From positions 3,948,945-4,012,944 of the forward strand of contig OU696581.1 in NCBI GenBank assembly GCA_916048095.2: a DNA stretch of 64,000 nucleotides, given 5' to 3'. The notes beneath the pieces were generated by a model. That model did no database searches. It had not been told where the DNA came from and worked only from the letters and a program-made list of their open reading frames with translations. Below, in pieces: positions 62,181 to 64,000 of the stretch. Numbering within the stretch: the stretch's first letter is position 1; every line of letters starts with the position of its first letter. Source of the DNA: Sacculina carcini (lineage: Eukaryota; Arthropoda; Thecostraca; Sacculinidae). The position numbers and the translations under genes were made by a program.

Positions 62181-63083
62181 TTGTGTATGTAGCTCTATTT
62201 ATCTTGGCATGTTTATATGTGTTTGTGCGTGTTTGACGGCAGAGCACATACTGTGGCGCAATGCAGCGGCATGCGGCCGTGTTGCGCCGACGCGTGCACG
62301 TCGTTCAGCTGGACCCGGCCGCCGAGCACTTGGCGTACGACGAGCCGCCGGCCGTCGACGTACGTCAACTGATCCACTTGGACGACGCCATGCAGGACGA
62401 ACAGCTGCGACTGGGGCCCAACGGCGGTCTGGTGTTCTGCATGGAGTCAGTGTGACTCGCTCTCTATTTCGCTCTCTTTCTCTGTCATTGCACATTTTCT
62501 CTGTATGTTCGTTGGTGATGTGCGGTTGAATGTAGTGTTGTGTGCATGTGCTTGTGTGTAGATGTGTGGCTTTATTCAGTGTCTAGTCAGGTAGTTGTGT
62601 GTATAGTCACGCAACGATGCTTCAGTGAGAATTTATCATCTTTGTTTGCGTGTTTCGTTTCGGGAACATAGTTTATTCAATGTTTTCATACTCATCTACT
62701 GACACACATTTATCATCTCCAAAACACTTCCAATGAGCAGATTATGCGTTAAGTTGATCGACAAATAGGCATTGTTCGAATGTTCTTATTCTACATGATT
62801 TTGTTAACCATTGACATTGAAACCTGGAAGTATCATGATTTCAGTTCCAGTCAGTTTAGTCTTCTAGGCATTCGTTCTTGTGACTTGATGTATTATACCA
62901 ATCCGGCGTATTGAATTGCCTTGTTTGCGCATGTCTGTCAGGTATTTGCTGGACAATATTGACTGGCTGGAGGAGCAGTTATGCGAGGGCGGCGAGGACG
63001 ACTACTTTCTCATCGACTGTCCCGGGCAGATTGAGTTGTACTCGCATCTGGACGTTATGAAGCGGCTGGTGGATTTCCTCAAG
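58134..63083 (+). CDS. GPN3: GPN-loop GTPase 3, first three coding exons (gene continues beyond the window)
   Basis: Exon 1 (58134-58178) reads [15 protein letters not shown], the P-loop start of GPN3, and stops at GTATGC. Exon 2 (62243-62445) continues [18 protein letters not shown]...[12 protein letters not shown]...[12 protein letters not shown]...[11 protein letters not shown]. It contains the diagnostic Gly-Pro-Asn loop (GPNGG). Exon 3 (62942-63083) reads [13 protein letters not shown]...[21 protein letters not shown], with the G3 motif DCPGQIE. Phases agree (0, 2, 0). GPN3 works with GPN1 in the cytoplasmic assembly and nuclear import of RNA polymerase II. The remaining GTPase motifs and C-terminus lie past 64 kb. 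Intron 1 is 4.06 kb and filled with repeats and a LINE. Exon 2 is very GC-rich compared with its introns. Confidence 0.93.
58745..59110 (+). repeat. R1 hairpin repeat, copy 3
   Basis: The longest copy: GTGATCGTGTGCAGTGAGAG, CGGCGGCGAGCGATTGACCG, GCTCGCCGCTGATCGG, then CCGTGTGTCACGGTGTGAGC. A strong hairpin, GGCACGCGTGGGGCAGTGAT with partner arm GCCCACGCGCGCC (59059-59092), closes with CTGTCTGAATATATTTTAG. Confidence 0.75.
59433..59526. repeat. palindrome with ~28-bp arms and a TAACC-repeat loop
   Basis: GGTCCTTACGTATTATCGGG...GACCTGA is followed about 40 bp later by its inverse, CAGGTCCTCCCGATAATACG...GACC. The loop holds four CTAAC/CTAACC-type units. Confidence 0.9.
59886..59960. repeat. 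hairpin at the 5' border of the LINE
   Basis: TTATGAAGAAAGAAAAGAAAACAC and its near-inverse GTGTTTTCTCTTCTTTCTTCAT are separated by a short loop (AAATGACTGCCACTTTTT). The right half is also the start of readable LINE coding sequence. Confidence 0.85.
59937..62118 (+). mobile_element. 5'-truncated CR1/L2-like LINE with open RT frame (GPN3 intron 1)
   Basis: 59940-60330 encodes the pre-RT region ([34 protein letters not shown]). An ATTTATTAC expansion at about 60325-60355 disturbs the frame. RT then continues through 61740. The 3' UTR ends CCGGCGCTATAGCAAATACA plus (GTT)n at 62118. Same strand as GPN3. It is truncated upstream of the RT, with no endonuclease. Confidence 0.88.
60484..61740 (+). 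CDS. LINE reverse transcriptase and C-terminal region, 418-aa open frame
   Basis: Contains [34 protein letters not shown] (first Asp), [29 protein letters not shown] (YADD catalytic pair), [17 protein letters not shown] and [10 protein letters not shown]. It closes on the [20 protein letters not shown] motif and [15 protein letters not shown]. The RT N-terminal fingers are in another frame upstream (60375-60480, [16 protein letters not shown]). Intact catalytic motifs suggest a fairly young insertion, but the copy lacks its endonuclease. Confidence 0.85.
   Translation: MQLSPYISKSLDPCPSGFRSAHSTESVLISLCNDTLSHFSYRQSVLLVLLDLSSAFDLVSHPIIIRDLSCLGLSSSALSLLKSYLTDRTYSVDFNSSTSAHFPLRSGVPQGSVLGPLLFNLYMSSLCLVLRKHSITFKIYADDIQFLIPVTPDTPSFLSDILSEISSWAASRQLYLNTSKSEFIVFHPPRISPPLLPFPISTAVRNLGSIFVSSLSCFDNIVSVARTCRLILRSLYPIRPYLDKNSAITLVHTLIFPRLDYCNSLYFSAPRSHLLILQRVINQSCRFVFHPTFSRHTSHLLFQLHWLPIIPRIHFRLCCLIYKLQHDPHQPSYLANLLSPTDSHSSRRPLPLACPRASNESSWSSKSFFFYAPRLYNSLPSHITRASSFRSFRHRLRLYLFDISFDPVSHSLSPFASL
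62119..62172. repeat. (TA)n microsatellite before GPN3 exon 2
   Basis: About 40 bp of TA, then TGTGTGTGTTTGTG, ending 70 bp before the exon 2 acceptor. Confidence 0.95.
62446..62941 (+). other. GPN3: GPN3 intron 2
   Basis: 496 bp, donor GTCAGT and acceptor TCTGTCAG. No repeat family is recognised. Confidence 0.8.
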
Positions 63084-63527
63084 GTGACCGCTCTCTCTCT
63101 CTCTCTTGAGTACGCCCCAAGTAGGTCTATGCCTATGCTAGAGCATTGGGGTTGTTTCTTTTTTACAGACCATCAACGGAAAAACATCATAATTGGAATT
63201 GTAACCGAACTCATTTTCATTGTATTCATTAATGAAAATATAGCAAAATATTTGTGCTGCATTAGCTGGTATTTCAAGCCGTGTATTATAGAGTTGTTAA
63301 CTGATTTTACACGTTGGTTAGTTGTCGGAGTTCGTTTTTGATCAAGGCAGGCTGAAAAAATTTGCGACAATTGTTTGCACTAAAAGTACGTCTTTGGTGA
63401 TTGGATTGGCTCACGTGGGTGATTATACTGATTTCAATGATCACTTGGGTGATAATGGAGTGATTCGACTCTAATTGAGATACCTAGGATTAGTGCAGTA
63501 CATTCACGAACAGTGTTTATATATATA
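63084..63527 (+). other. GPN3: start of GPN3 intron 3
   Basis: Begins GTGACC after LKxxxFLK-type coding sequence. No exon is found up to the Helitron-like element. Confidence 0.6.
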
Positions 63528-64000
63528 CTAGCATTAAAACCCGCCCGTTGTGCGGAGAAATTCATGAAATAAAATTCATATTATATTAATAAAAAAATCA
63601 AATTAAAAAATATTATATTAAATCCACAAAAATCCTAATCAAATGAGAATTCTCAATTTTATTTTTTGTTTATTTTGACAAAATGTGATCCCTCAACCCG
63701 CCTCATATTGAAATCCGCCCGTCGTACGGAATAATTCAGAGCTCAAATACGATTCGTTCTGGACCTTCAAGTTAAATCATTTAGTTAAGTATATAAACTC
63801 GTTTTACACGGTGAAATTGAACGTTTTATTGTCTTTACTTAATGCCCGCGGGACATTTTTATTTCATAAACATGATCCATCGCTTAGTTTACGTTTGAAG
63901 CCCCTGATTTATACCAGTGAGCCCGCACAATTATGTCACCTCATATTTAAGCAAACTTACACACACACACACACACACAGACAAAGAATTCCTTTTATAT
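63528..64000 (-). mobile_element. non-autonomous Helitron-like element, minus strand, 5' end at the window edge
   Basis: Starts with ACTAGCATTAAAACCCGCCC, the inverse of the 3' motif at 2284-2303. A second, related internal motif (AAATCCGCCCGTCGTACGGA) lies near 63710. It ends in (AC)n GACAAAGAATTCCTTTTATAT, the inverse of the TATATAAAAG...TCTGTGTG 5' motif at 1600. No coding sequence. Confidence 0.45.

Overview
This is a eukaryotic, almost certainly invertebrate animal, nuclear window. It has short coding exons with GT..AG introns, microsatellites, and dense transposable elements (CR1/L2/Jockey-like LINEs, Ginger-like, hAT, Tigger/pogo and Helitron-like DNA elements, one tRNA-derived SINE). 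The host genes recognised belong to animal families: GPN3, MORN3, FITM/FIT2 and an ADAR2-like double-stranded-RNA-binding protein. I cannot name the species or phylum. Coding exons are clearly GC-richer than the AT-rich introns and spacers.

Layout. 1-2.3 kb: a Ty3-type pol fossil, then a Helitron-like element. 2.9-22 kb: a large nest built from one Ginger-like DNA-transposon family. A copy with spliced integrase-type transposase and a C48/Ulp1-like protease lies at 2.9-5.8 kb. It is followed by alternating shortened derivatives (here called E2) and 3-kb core pieces, with a full LINE reading frame (7767-10799) inserted. Two cores form an inverted duplication with 3.4-kb arms around 15.54 kb that look virtually identical. 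22-24.2 kb: Tigger/pogo remnants and a GC-rich hairpin repeat (R1). 24.9-29.2 kb: an ADAR2-like gene with two dsRBDs and no deaminase domain in view. 30-32.4 kb: a Tigger element with TIRs and TA target duplications. 35.15-37.64 kb: a hAT-type element with an uninterrupted transposase. 38.0-40.7 kb: MORN3 in five exons, with two small hAT-like MITEs in intron 1. 41.6-43.0 kb: FITM on the minus strand. 43.5-45.7 kb: a three-layer nest (LINE, LINE, hAT MITE). 46.3-49.7 kb: a minus-strand LINE whose second ORF starts with a 2A-like motif followed by a PHD-like finger. 52.0-53.5 kb: a 156-160-bp tandem array apparently derived from a LINE 3' UTR. 54-56.1 kb: further LINE 3' pieces. 56.9 kb: a tRNA-derived SINE. 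58.1-63.1 kb: the first three coding exons of GPN3, whose 4-kb first intron carries a LINE. The window closes in a minus-strand Helitron-like element related to the one at 1.6-2.3 kb.

The host genes are independent neighbours, not a pathway: RNA binding, a ciliary/testis-type MORN protein, an ER lipid phosphatase and a GTPase for RNA polymerase II assembly. The coherent system here is the transposon community. Exon coordinates were derived by hand from splice signals, reading frame and remembered family sequences; no alignment was run.
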